Shown: piece after piece, positions 49,351 through 59,175 of the stretch
Layout: each line of letters begins with the position of its first letter
How positions within the stretch are numbered: the first letter of the stretch is position 1
DNA from: Bryum argenteum
Taxonomy: Eukaryota; Streptophyta; Bryopsida; Bryales; Bryaceae
DNA: 64,000 nucleotides
NCBI GenBank assembly: GCA_037043015.1
Contig: CM073327.1
Coordinates: forward strand, 14,924,727 to 14,988,726
Direction of reading: 5' to 3'
Program-made: the position numbers and the translations under genes
The notes under the pieces: generated by a model
Database searches by the model: none
The model's input: the letters and a program-made list of their open reading frames with translations, nothing else
What the model was told of the DNA's origin: nothing

Positions 49351-49905
49351 TTTTTTTTTTTTTTTTTTAATTTTTTTTTTTTTCCTTAAATTTCGGTCGG
49401 GCCGTCCGACCGGTCGACCGCCGACCGATCGACCGCCGACCGACCGATCGACTGCCGACCGACCGGTCGACCGCGGACCGATCCGTCGACCGCCGTCCGA
49501 CCGGTCGACCGCCGACCGATCGGTCGACCGTTATCAATCTAACGGTTGTGGATCTCCGAATCAAATCCCATGGTCACCACGACCTTCGGTCGCCTCGACC
49601 GGGCGCCGGTCGGAGCGAATTTTCTCGGTCGCTCTGAAGAAGATCAGATTTGAACGGCTTAGATGCGAGCTCCAAGAAGATCTAATGGTTGAAATTTTTA
49701 CTGTTGTCGTAGTAATTCCATTTTACCCCCCCGGACAGACGTCCGGACGGTCCTGGACGGACGTCCGGACGGACGGACGGACGTCCGACCAAAAAAACTC
49801 AAAAGACGTCCATATTGACATCCCTGCCCTGGAATGGCCCTTTTGGCATTCCCTACAGGGCATGCTGCTGCCAGGGCCTCACAGCCAGCCCCCCTCCAGT
49901 CACTC

Positions 49906-50252
49906 TTTTTTATTTTTAAATTTTTTTTGGTTTATTTTTGCTTTGTTTTTTTTCTGTTTCTCTTCATTTTTTCTTTACAGTATTTGTTTTTTGTAATTTC
50001 TTTTTGTATTTGCATTTTTAGGCATTTTTAGGCATACATACACATGTTTTTTTTTTTTTTTTTTTTTTCTTTCTTCTGATGTGATATAAATTCTTCCATT
50101 TAGTTGTCAAATTTTGTAACATCAACATTGTTTCATTCTTATGCATATGTGCTTTCGTTGACGAAATGCAATACTTTCTGTGTGTTTTGTGGCATTTCAA
50201 TTTGAGGTAAATGAATGTGTAAGTCATTGGGTTGGTTGAATTACATGTTGTA
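49906..50252. other. AT-rich stretch before the right 24-bp repeat
   Basis: T-rich low-complexity sequence with a 22-base T-run (about 50047-50068) and a partial hairpin copy at about 50150. No gene. Confidence 0.5.
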
Positions 50253-50276
50253 GAGCCTTTCGTTGACGAAAGCCTC
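50253..50276. repeat. 24-bp direct repeat, right copy
   Basis: Identical to 7499-7522. The second half of the split ParB-methyltransferase-like gene begins 75 bases further on. Confidence 0.7.
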
Positions 50277-50350
50277 TTCTCATGATTTGATCATTCTAAT
50301 CTTTAGTACTAATTATCCTTATGTTATGGTGTTTTGTTATGTTTTATTAG

Positions 50351-53300
50351 GATGGAGGTCCAATCCTTCATATACCCGAGTGCCCAGACACAGAAAAATG
50401 AGTGAGATCGCCCTCCGCAATATACAGAAGGTGGATTCGATCAATGTAATCAATCGGTTGCGAATCAAGCCTTCATCTAAATCACGGTTTCTTATTCCAT
50501 TATGTCGTTTGCGGTGTCTTTCTCTTGTACGTCCTATTAGTGAAGTTAACGTGCAGCGGTTGGAGAACGATTTCGTTATGGGATATCGAGATGGAGATCG
50601 AGTCCTCTATGTATCCATATACAATGGTGGAGATGCCGAGTTGACGGTTACAGAAGAAATTTGTGCATCTTGGAGTGCCCATTGGAAAGCAGCAAACGAT
50701 GCATTTGAAAACTTTCTAGCTGCAGATGAAGATCTCAAGGTTTTCAGCAACAAAATGTTTTTGTGTATGAGGGAAACCATCGACTGTCTGCATGGTTTCG
50801 CCACATCAACAAACATCATGGGGGCAATCCTGCATGGCATATAAGTGTTGATTGCATCGTTCTAGATGCACGGAAACAAAGTGGCATTCTTCTTAACGCC
50901 ATGAGCGATATTAATTGGTATGAATTTGTACTTGTTTATGTATTATAAATCTAATTGAATTATCATTCACGTAGTTATTATTTAATAATTTTTTATATTG
51001 TTTGTGAAGGTCTACCGAAAACGATCATGTGAAGGCCGACTTAACATCCATATTACAACGTATTCGTACGTTTGGTAATTTGAAGCTTGAGGAGTTTAAA
51101 GATCTTATTTCAAAAGAAGAGTACGCCATTTGTAAAAAAGAAAAAGAAAAAAATCCAACATGGTATCCATTGACAATTGATATTTTTGTTGCATTTCTTT
51201 ACAAGGTACAATTTTTCCATTCATTTCCTTTTTCTTTCATGACTATAATTGTATTTTTTAATTTTTTGATACTATAAGTCATGTACTACTGTTGCAGAGA
51301 GAGATTTCTGCAGAGCTCTGCTGATGAAGTTGCTGCAAAGTATCGGGAGAATACACCTCTGAATGAAAGAACAACCCCTGGAGTTTGGACAGCAATGACA
51401 GATGCTTCTAAGTTAAAGGTGAAAAATTTGCGATCAAAAGCTTTTGACAAATACCTAGCGGTGGCTAACAAAGACAACGGAGACGCCTTCTTTGATGAGG
51501 TATTTGTTTATTCATTTGCAATTCTCTGATTTATATGTACTTGGTTATATATATATATGGTTCTAACTTAGTGTTTTCTAAATGTGTTATTTGTGTAGAT
51601 AAATTATCATTTTGCACACATGACCAATCCGGAAATGACTATTGAGAAGTTACAGAAGATAGTAACTACTCGAGTTGAACCAAAATATAAGACACGATGG
51701 TTGAAGTGGTGGAACTCTTCTAAGGATGCTCGAAGAAGTTTCAAATTTCCTGATACAAAATCTCTTAAGGATACAACTCTTGATACATGGCTTATCAAAG
51801 CATCCTTTCGGGTACATGTGAGTTTCTATTTAATTTTTATGTTCAACTATTTTGTCACTTATAATACTTTGGTTTTCAATAAAGTTTCGATTTATTGCAG
51901 TTGGAAGAGGCAATTGTAACTAGGTTTGTCGAGAAGGAAAAAAGTTGTGTTCGTCCCATTCAGAAAGACGTTTGTGGAGGTCTTTTTAGCCTTGCTGAAT
52001 TTGTTGATCGGTGGCGTACTATTCTGTGGGACAAAGCTTTTTTGCCATTGATTGCAAAGTTTGCAAAGTCTACAGTTCTTACGGCATTTAAGGGTGGAGA
52101 CATGGCTATCAATCGTGTGATGTACCGGTATGATATGGCATCACCTTAAGAAACAATTAATTTTTCTTTTTCTTTTCTTTTAAAATTCTAAGTGTTTCAT
52201 GTTGATATTAATTCAGGTATTTTTATCGTGAAATAGTGACGAAGAATGCTCTTTCAGCAAAATTCGTCCCACCCATTCTTCAAACTTTCTTGGATTCTAC
52301 ATCCGAAGAATTCATGTATACACCTTTTCAATCTCGGAAATTTCTTGTTTCTCATCTACGAGCAGGAAGGTGGTATCTTGATTGTGTGCACGGATTTATT
52401 CCTCCTGGCGAGGAAAGCCTTGTTCAATCTCTTGACGAAATTCCGGATCTTCATTTGGAGAACTTCTATGTGATGTGGAGGAGCAACCTAAATGAAAACG
52501 GTCCAAGAAGACGACCAACACAACTCCTGCCGTTGCAACTCGCTCTACAACAAAGGCAACCTCACGAGACTCTCCAGCAAGTGCTACGGTAGGATGCTCA
52601 ATAGCTGGTCAGTTAGCCATTGTTTCAGTACCTTTACAGCCTAACTTGACGATTCCTACTTTAGGCTCTGAGGTATCCAAGCGCAAAGAGACTGAACCCA
52701 CTACAACTGTTACTTCTTCTAGTACAATTCGTTCTTCCACTCTTCTTGAAAATGCAGACTTGGAGGAACTTATTGAGTTCAAGCAAATGAACGGTGTTCA
52801 TAATCCTATTAACGAGCGCATCCAGAAATTTATATCGGATGTGAGTTACTTATCACCTCTTTCTACTTTATGTATTGCAATCTACATTATTTAGAAATTG
52901 TGGCTAATAATTGTTGTCTTTTTAGGTTCGTACATCGCGACCTCATGGTACATCAAACATGACCGCAAATCATTCCGGACTTGACCTCATTATAGCGGAT
53001 GTACCAGAAAACGTGCCAGTGCCACTTGTCTCAAGCACTACGGTACCTGAATGGAACAAGCGCTCAGAAGGTTACTTTGAGTACTTATTTTCATTTGCTG
53101 CTGCAAACTTGCATGACGATGCAATGTTGCTTGTAGTTCATCCAAATGATCCTGCTTTGTTACTTGATTTGCGAAATTGGACTTATACTTTTGAGTTTGA
53201 GCTGCTACACGATTGGTGGGGTCTAAATAACCTCCATCTTTTTTCTTCGGTTGATCGTTCACAAAAGGTGCAAATTTCATTCCATAAACTTCTATTATTC

Positions 53301-53752
53301 TTATGTCATTTTACTTCAATATTTGTATTCCTAATATTTACAATTTTTTTGTTTTGTAGACTTTGCGATTTTTCATCAAGGTTGATACTCGCACTGGTTC
53401 CAAAGCCTCTATTCAAGAAGCAAGTTCTTGGTCGAACTTGGGATTTTCTCTCGAAAATGATGGCTACCTTCTGAACTTCACAAACTCAAAGTGTCAACTC
53501 ATGAATGATACGATTCTGTGGAGAGGGGCCCGTGAGAAGCATCCTAAGTTCATGCAGATTCTTATTGAGTCTCTTACAAAAGAAGGAGACATTGTTCTTG
53601 ACTGGCAAACCAATACAGGTACTGCTTTTTTTTTTCCCAACTAATAATTTTTTATATGTTGATTTTCTTCTTTTTGTTTTAACACTTTAATTTATATCTT
53701 GATGTTCATTTTATACAGGTGCCTCAGTTTTAGCTTGTCGTGACGCTGGTCG
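50351..53752 (+). pseudogene. ParB-like / DNA methyltransferase-like gene, copy 2 (3' part, truncated)
   Basis: Exons at about 50351-50917, 51010-51205, 51298-51499, 51599-51815, 51901-52128, 52217-52840, 52926-53268, 53361-53619 and 53719-53752 correspond one to one to those of copy 1. The ParB-like part reads SRFLIPLCRLRC, VRPISE, YEGNHRLSAWFRHI and WHISVDCIVLDA. The methyltransferase-like part reads GLDLIIADVPENVPVP, ILWRGAREKHPKFMQI and IVLDWQTNTGASVLACRDAG. Frameshifts occur near 50393 and 50757 and near 52480-52640. The last exon stops after ACRDAGR where a hAT-like element starts. The first exon is probably 7313-7414. Confidence 0.75.
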
Positions 53753-53859
53753 CAGGGATGTCAATCCGGACGTCTTTTGGGTTTTTCTGGACGGACGGAC
53801 GTCCGTCCAGGACCGTCCGGACGTCCGTCCGGGGGGTAAATCGGAATTACTATGCATGT

Positions 53860-54410
53860 AGTATATTTTTTAACCGTCAGATCGTATTGAAAATCGCATC
53901 GGAGCCGTTCAAATAGTGTTGTGAGGGTAGGTGATTATCGTTGGATTGAATCGGGCGGCCCTGGACCGTCCGATTGGCCTTGCCGACCGACCGGTCGACG
54001 CCGTTGGATCGGTCGCTTGATCGCCCGCCCGGCCGTCCGATCGGGTCGCGGGTTGGCCGGCCGTCGGATGGGCCCGTCAAGGCGTCGGCCGTCCGATCGG
54101 TCGCGATCGGCGTCGGCCGACCGACGGTCGCGCTCGCTCCGTCGGCCGGCTTGGTCGCCGTCCGTCCGACGGTCGGGTCGGCCGCCCGGTGATCGGTCGG
54201 GTCGGCCGGGCCATCGGTCGGGCTTGTCGGCGCCGGCCGTCCGATCGGCGATCGGCCTTGGTCGCTTGATCGCGCCGGTCGGGCGCTGGCCGTTCGACGG
54301 CTCGGTCGGCCGCGGCGACGGGTCGCGCCCGGCCGGCGCCAGGCCGTCGACGGCCGGGCGATCGGCCATCGGCCGTCCGATTTAGGTCGCCGGTCGGCCA
54401 TGCGACCGCG
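53860..54410. repeat. GC-rich CGGTCG/CCGTCC low-complexity region
   Basis: Dense CCGATCGG and GGCCGTCC motifs resemble the 45-49 kb element and 58140-58260. Long open frames on both strands have a biased Arg/Gly/Pro composition and overlap each other, so I do not call genes. It probably forms the subterminal binding region of the hAT-like element. Confidence 0.6.
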
Positions 54411-54412
54411 GC

Positions 54413-54420
54413 CTATATAA
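54413..54420 (+). promoter_or_regulatory. TATA box for the kinase gene
   Basis: CTATATAA just inside the GC-rich region, followed about 30 bases later by a pyrimidine-rich CTCCTCACTTC stretch suitable for transcription initiation. It lies about 170 bases before the first ATG. Confidence 0.6.
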
Positions 54421-54583
54421 GGCCGACCGGCCTCCACTCTCCTCACTTCTTTCCTTCGTTATCGAGTGCGGAGTAGTCAGAGGTTGGAATTTTTTAATTT
54501 TCATCCACTGCTCACTATCCTCGCGGAGGAAAGAAGTCTTTTCATTTGTAAGGGGAGATTTTGCTTTTTTTTTTTTCACAAAG

Positions 54584-56079
54584 ATGCCCAAAGATGGGGT
54601 CAAGGTAGGTAGTGGGGGAATCGAGGTCGGAGACCAAGGGTTCATAGACATTTGGAGAAGTGGGAGCACCCATCCAATAAGTGCAAGAACTTTCTTCGGG
54701 AGAATGTAACGTGCGATTTTATGAGGCTAACAGGTCTTCCACGTTTGTTTAGCAAATACGTGAGATACAAAGAGGAAGTTGTGGCCAAATTCAAGGACGA
54801 CATGATGGACCTCATGATGGAAGCGCTCCAAGATCCGGTGTGGAGAACGGAGATTGATAAGCGTGGTTTTACGGACTGGATGGAGGATAGATTAGTTGAT
54901 GCTATCTGGAATGCTGTCGCCATATTGAAGAGGTATGAGAGAACCACTCGAGCGGGTGATGAGGAGTTCAGGGATGTGGTATTGAGGGCGGAGGCTTTTC
55001 AAGAAGCGATGAAGCCGTATTCCAATAATGCAAACCGGGTTGGTTCCATAGGATGGTGGCGCACGGAACAAGGAAGTTTAATGGAGCTGGTTCGTACGAA
55101 TAATTTGGTGGTAATTCCTATGACGGCCCGTATCATCGAGCTTGAGAAGAAGACTCTAAGGGGAGGATACGGCACAATTTCCAAAGTTCACATAAGAGGG
55201 GTTGCGGGTATTGAAGAGTTTTGGGAATTTGCTGCTAAGACTCCCATCCATGCTGTGACACGACCAGACTTGGCCAAGGTGGAGCATCAGAATGAGGCGC
55301 TTGCTGTGAGGATACAACATCCTGGTGTTATTCGTTTTATAGCCATTCATGCAAATAAATTCCAAGGCTATACGTATTGGTGGAATGGCGGCACGATTCG
55401 ATCGATGTTGGCTCTTGATGCAAGATATGGAGATGATGTTCATGGAGAGATCGGACTCTCACCTCATTCTGATGATGAGCTTATTCGAGCTTGGCAGTTG
55501 GTCCGGTTCCGCAAAAAACAAACAGAGCTTGCTTGGGCTTTAGTGCATATCATGTGTGAAGTCCACCGGTTGAACTACCTCCACAACGATGTGTCTCCAG
55601 AGAACATACTTCTTCACTTTCCTCAAGATGAATCACGGGTGTATATTGGAGTATGTGATTGGGGGCTAAGTACGAGCATGGATGATAAAATGAGGTCCTT
55701 GTATACGTTTACAAAACCCCAAGAGCGAATTGATACTCTACAAGCACGATATTGGGTAGATCCTCGGGTGGCGTACTTGTACAAACGGAGTGATGACATT
55801 CACATTATTCCCGTTCTTGATTGCGCTTGGAGGAGTTTGCTGCTACGGCGACGAATAGCACAACGCATCCTCAAGAAGAGCATGTCGAAGGCCTACGAGA
55901 ATTGCCAAAGTACAACGGGGCCTGACCGGTGGTGCAATCAAGACTTGGCAAATGCTTTTGACCAATACTTGGAGATGGTGGCTGATGCAAAGTATACGTT
56001 GACCCACGTTGTCAACCGCTTCATGGAATCATTCCATTGGCCCGTGCCAAATGATCATTATCGCACCAAGTATGATTAG
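54584..56079 (+). CDS. Protein kinase-like gene in hAT-like element
   Basis: A single open frame from at least 54652 to 56079. Kinase landmarks in order: glycine-rich loop LRGGYGTISKVHIRG, beta-3 lysine EFAAKTPI, alpha-C glutamate QNEALAVRIQHPGVIRF, catalytic loop YLHNDVSPENILLHF (HND for HRD), and VCDWGLSTS (DWG for DFG). The tail ends NDHYRTKYD. The first in-frame ATG is 54721. A more natural start is ATG 54584 (MPKDGVKVGSGGIEVG), whose frame overlaps and would join after a one-base shift near 54700, so a small frameshift is likely. The catalytic Lys, Asp and Asn are present, so activity is possible. I do not recognise the subfamily. It may be a captured host gene or a transposon accessory gene. 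Confidence 0.7.
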
Positions 56080-56785
56080 CAAATTAGTTATGCGCATTTC
56101 TTTTAGTTCTTCCGGCTTTATTAGATTTTTAGATTCTTCATTGAAGTTCTGATGTAGATGTAGGCAAATTTTTTGTGGTAAAGTGTATTACATGCCTTCT
56201 ATATGTATCGGCTTCAAGTACATTCTTGTTTATATATACCTTGCACCAATGACTTCTTCTCCATTGTTTGTTATTTTATTTTATTACTTCTTACCTTCAA
56301 TAGAAATATCTCCAAATCTTCATGAACAATATTTGAGAATGTATAATGAATTGTGGAACTTCTTCATTACATCAACCTTGCCTAGTTGCGATATTAATGG
56401 TTTGTCCGAAGTCAGCTCAAGCATAATATGACTTTTCTTACATATGCTTTTTTTTGAATGAATTGATGAACATATTATATGTTGGTGAGAGTGTGAGACT
56501 GTGAAAAAAGGCTTAAAGCCAAACAGAAGAAATTATTACCACCAAGTGAACTTATAGTATAAAATACAAAGAAATTGCCATAAAATCCTTGAAATAACAA
56601 ATTACATAGTATATTAATATAGAACGATATAGTCTGATATTGGATAATCCATTCATAAATAAAATATGGATTTCTATATCCTCAAAATTGGCCCCTAGCA
56701 AGGCGAGAATGGTGTAGACATTATCCGCTGCCACAAACTACATAACCTTCACTACAATGACACTATGTATAATGATTTGTCATTC
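56080..56785. other. Intergenic region between convergent genes
   Basis: AT-rich, no gene supported. Holds the 3' ends of the kinase gene (plus) and the transposase-remnant gene (minus). Confidence 0.5.
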
Positions 56786-58115
56786 TTAATCCGATTCTTC
56801 ATCATCGTCTTTACGACTTGGCCCAGCGCCGTAAGAAGGTGGTCCTCGAGAAGATTCTCCAAACAAGTACGTTTGCCTAAAGTTTCTTTCGGCCTCGAGC
56901 TGTTCAATGTATTCCTGCTGACTTAGAAGTGTGGCTTGTTGCAGATCTTGTTGGTACCTCGCCTCTTCGTCCTCCGGAGATAGATAAGGTGCTGAAGGCA
57001 TGTCGTTACTTCCGTATGCATTCTGACCATATCCATAATTTGTGTAGCCAACAATGTCTGATCTTCTATCATATTGACCTCCATACTCGTATGTTTCCTT
57101 CGGGTGTGATGGCCTACGGTACTTGGGACTTCTGAATGTTGTACCGTATTGGTTCCCACGATTGTATGGGTTTATATGATGAGTTGGGCTTGAGTTGCAT
57201 TGAGCATTGGATCCGCTACCCTGCTCACCTCCTAAACCATGTGTACCTCCTGTATACATTGGAGATGGGTAGTTTGAACTAGATCCACCTCTACCGTACT
57301 CGCGTTCGGCTCCGTGTTTTGCTGATGAGGTGGCATATAACTCACCGGAGTACCGAATTGGTGGTTTCCATGGTAATACCCCTCACTTCCTGTGCCAAAG
57401 GATACTGGTGCTTGACGATCGTCATGGTTTGAGTCTTGCTGAGTGCCCCCATATGCCCTTGGAGTTCCATGTTGTTGAAGTTGGGCATCCATATCAGCTG
57501 AACGTTTTGAATACGTAGTATAACAATCGCTTGGTCCCATCCAATTTGTGGGAATGAATCGGTTGCTGCGATCCAATAAATGCACGTTCAAACCTATCAC
57601 AGTGGTCCAGTCAATATCCTTGTGCAGGACTATTTCACCACACCATGGCCATGGTAGAATACAACATCAATTCGGCCTTGTGTTCTTGATTCCAACCGCA
57701 ATTGTGACTTCGTGATATCGTGCGCAAAATGGTCGCTCTTGCAACTCTTCACCGGGCCTTCACGACGAGGACCATATTTCTACCCGTGCCGCGGCCATAA
57801 CTTCATGATGTGGTACATCTTCACGTACTTCTTGCACATGGTGCAATTCCAAATGTCCGCCCTCTCCTCACGCCAACCCGGCTCTGCAACACAGTTTGGG
57901 TTACTCCATGCTTCCCAATCCATTTTTGGAGGGTCGCCCTTTGGTCGTGGAGACTTGGCCTCGCCCCTCGAACGTGAAAACTTCGGCGCCATTTCCAGCA
58001 GCGACAAGTATGCACAGTGAGGGCGTGGGTGACCCACGCGGACTCTGAGTAACGCAGTCGATGCAGCTTTAAAAAAAGCCGCAACGCACAGCTCGTTCAC
58101 TAGAGTGAGGGACAA
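56786..58115 (-). pseudogene. hAT-like transposase remnant (ends only)
   Basis: A minus-strand N-terminal exon (58004-57780: MAPKFSRSRGEAKSPRPKGD, MDWEAWSNPNC, and a Cys pair with a downstream His, WNCTMCKKYVKMYHIM, like a BED-type finger) is followed by DIDWTTVIGLNVHLLDRSNR, NWMGPSDCYTTYSKRSADMD and a Tyr/Gly/Gln-rich tail ending KDDDEESD at 56786. A frameshift occurs near 57310. The central catalytic and dimerisation region of a hAT transposase is missing. Assignment to hAT rests on the finger, the tail style and the element ends; it is not certain. Confidence 0.45.
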
Positions 58116-58127
58116 TGAGCCCCTCCC

Positions 58128-58140
58128 CTTCTATTTATGC
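58128..58140 (-). promoter_or_regulatory. TATA-like box for the minus-strand gene
   Basis: On the minus strand GGCATAAATAGAAGG lies about 130 bases before the MAPKFS start, at the edge of the GC-rich terminal region. This mirrors the kinase promoter at the other end. Confidence 0.45.
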
Positions 58141-58277
58141 CGATCGGGATCGGACGCCATTGGCCAGCTGGCCTTGGCCGTCCGATCCCGGCCGACAGCC
58201 GTCAAATTGGCGATCCGGCGGCCGGCGACCGGCCGGTACGACCGATCGGGGTCGCACGTCGGGGAAACCACCGGTGT

Positions 58278-58336
58278 GAGCGGTGAGCGGTGAGCGGTGA
58301 GCGGTGAGCGGTGAGCGGTAAAGTTTGAGCGGTAAG
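58278..58336. repeat. GAGCGGT terminal array, copy 3
   Basis: Six GAGCGGT units, AAAGTTT, then GAGCGGT, in one 7-bp register. It has two more perfect units than the complete MULE. Confidence 0.85.
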
Positions 58337-59175
58337 GAAAAAATAAATTAAAAGTTACTGGCCCTATTACCATGGAATGGGTGGTTCTGAAATTTTGAAA
58401 TGGTTGTTTTTAGGCATAAACGTACCCAAAACCGTGGATATAGATCCTTCATTCATTTATTTTCATGGTATTGAGGTCATATAATATATAATAAATTATC
58501 CACATTTGCAAGTTTAAATAAAAGTTACTTAAATTAGGGCTGATATCATCATGTGTAACTCATATAATTCAAATCATATACTGGCCTCGTTCATTCATAA
58601 ATTCAAAACTTTAACCCAAATCTGAGAGGGCCCATTAGAACAACCATCAAATCACTTTAATGATTTGAAAGTTTAGATTAGAATTAGGGCTGACGTCATT
58701 AATTAAGTATAACACTTGTCAGAAATATATGTAAATGATTCGGGATATTTAATCTAAAGTTTATGATTACAAGTCGTCTCTGAGTGTCTCCTGGAAAGGT
58801 GTACAGAAAGACATTCACGTGGCATTGTAGTGGTCCGAGTTCGATTCTCGTCGGGCTCGTTTGAGCGTTGCAGTGCGTCGTAAAGCTATCCAGAGCTATA
58901 CAAATACTAAACCAGAGCCCCTACCAACATTGGCTAGATTCAATCACTCCAATTGAAAATAAAGAAACGTTTTGAAACTTTACGTTTGCATTGAGTTTAA
59001 AATTTAAACATTTAGATAGTAATTAAGATTGCATTAAACGTTCATAATTAATAGGTAAACGTCATAAATAGATATAAAAACGTATAATAAAACCACATGT
59101 AAGACCAATGCCGTGGGGCAACTGTATGACCCTACGTAGTCCAAACTCCAAACCAAACGAGATAAATAAAAACAC
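58337..59175. other. Left subterminal region of MULE copy 3
   Basis: Non-coding, homologous to 30353-31265, including the tRNA T-arm-like motif at 58830-58856. Confidence 0.6.

Larger units (their letters stand above)
44775..49826. mobile_element. hAT-like non-coding element with giant palindrome
   Basis: Ends CGGGGATGTC and GACATCCCTG are inverted (9 of 10). It is flanked by CCCTGAAA (44767-44774) and CCCTGGAA (49827-49834), an 8-bp duplication with one mismatch. The uninterrupted site is seen at about 19240. Eight-base duplications and CAGGGATGTCAA-type ends fit the hAT superfamily. The right end matches the left end of the element at 53753. It has no credible gene; open frames inside come from the repeat units. 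Confidence 0.75.
19271..50252. mobile_element. Integrase-HECT element, copy B (contains nested elements)
   Basis: The left arm starts at about 19271. The integrase and HECT genes of copy B follow, then captured host fragments, and a right arm split as 44590-44774 and 49827-49905 by the hAT-like element. Subtracting the MULE at 30293-44300 and the hAT-like element leaves an element of about 11-12 kb, like copy A. The AT-rich 49906-50252, ending at the 24-bp repeat, may be part of it or of the interrupted intron. Confidence 0.55.
53753..58260. mobile_element. hAT-like element carrying a kinase gene (right end cut)
   Basis: It begins CAGGGATGTCAATCCGGACG inside the last exon of the ParB-methyltransferase-like gene. 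About 100 bases match the right end of the element at 49826 in inverted orientation. It contains a kinase gene (plus) and transposase remnants (minus). The right part ends at the next MULE (58261), so the terminal GACATCCCTG and the expected duplication GCTGGTCG (53745-53752) are not in the window. Confidence 0.6.

Noticed and set aside
53921-54446. Open frames of 140-190 codons on both strands
   Set aside because: They lie in CCGATCGG-rich low-complexity DNA, overlap each other fully and have extreme Arg/Pro/Gly bias.
58790-58860. Possible tRNA gene
   Set aside because: Only a T-arm-like segment is convincing; no matching acceptor stem, D-arm or anticodon loop.
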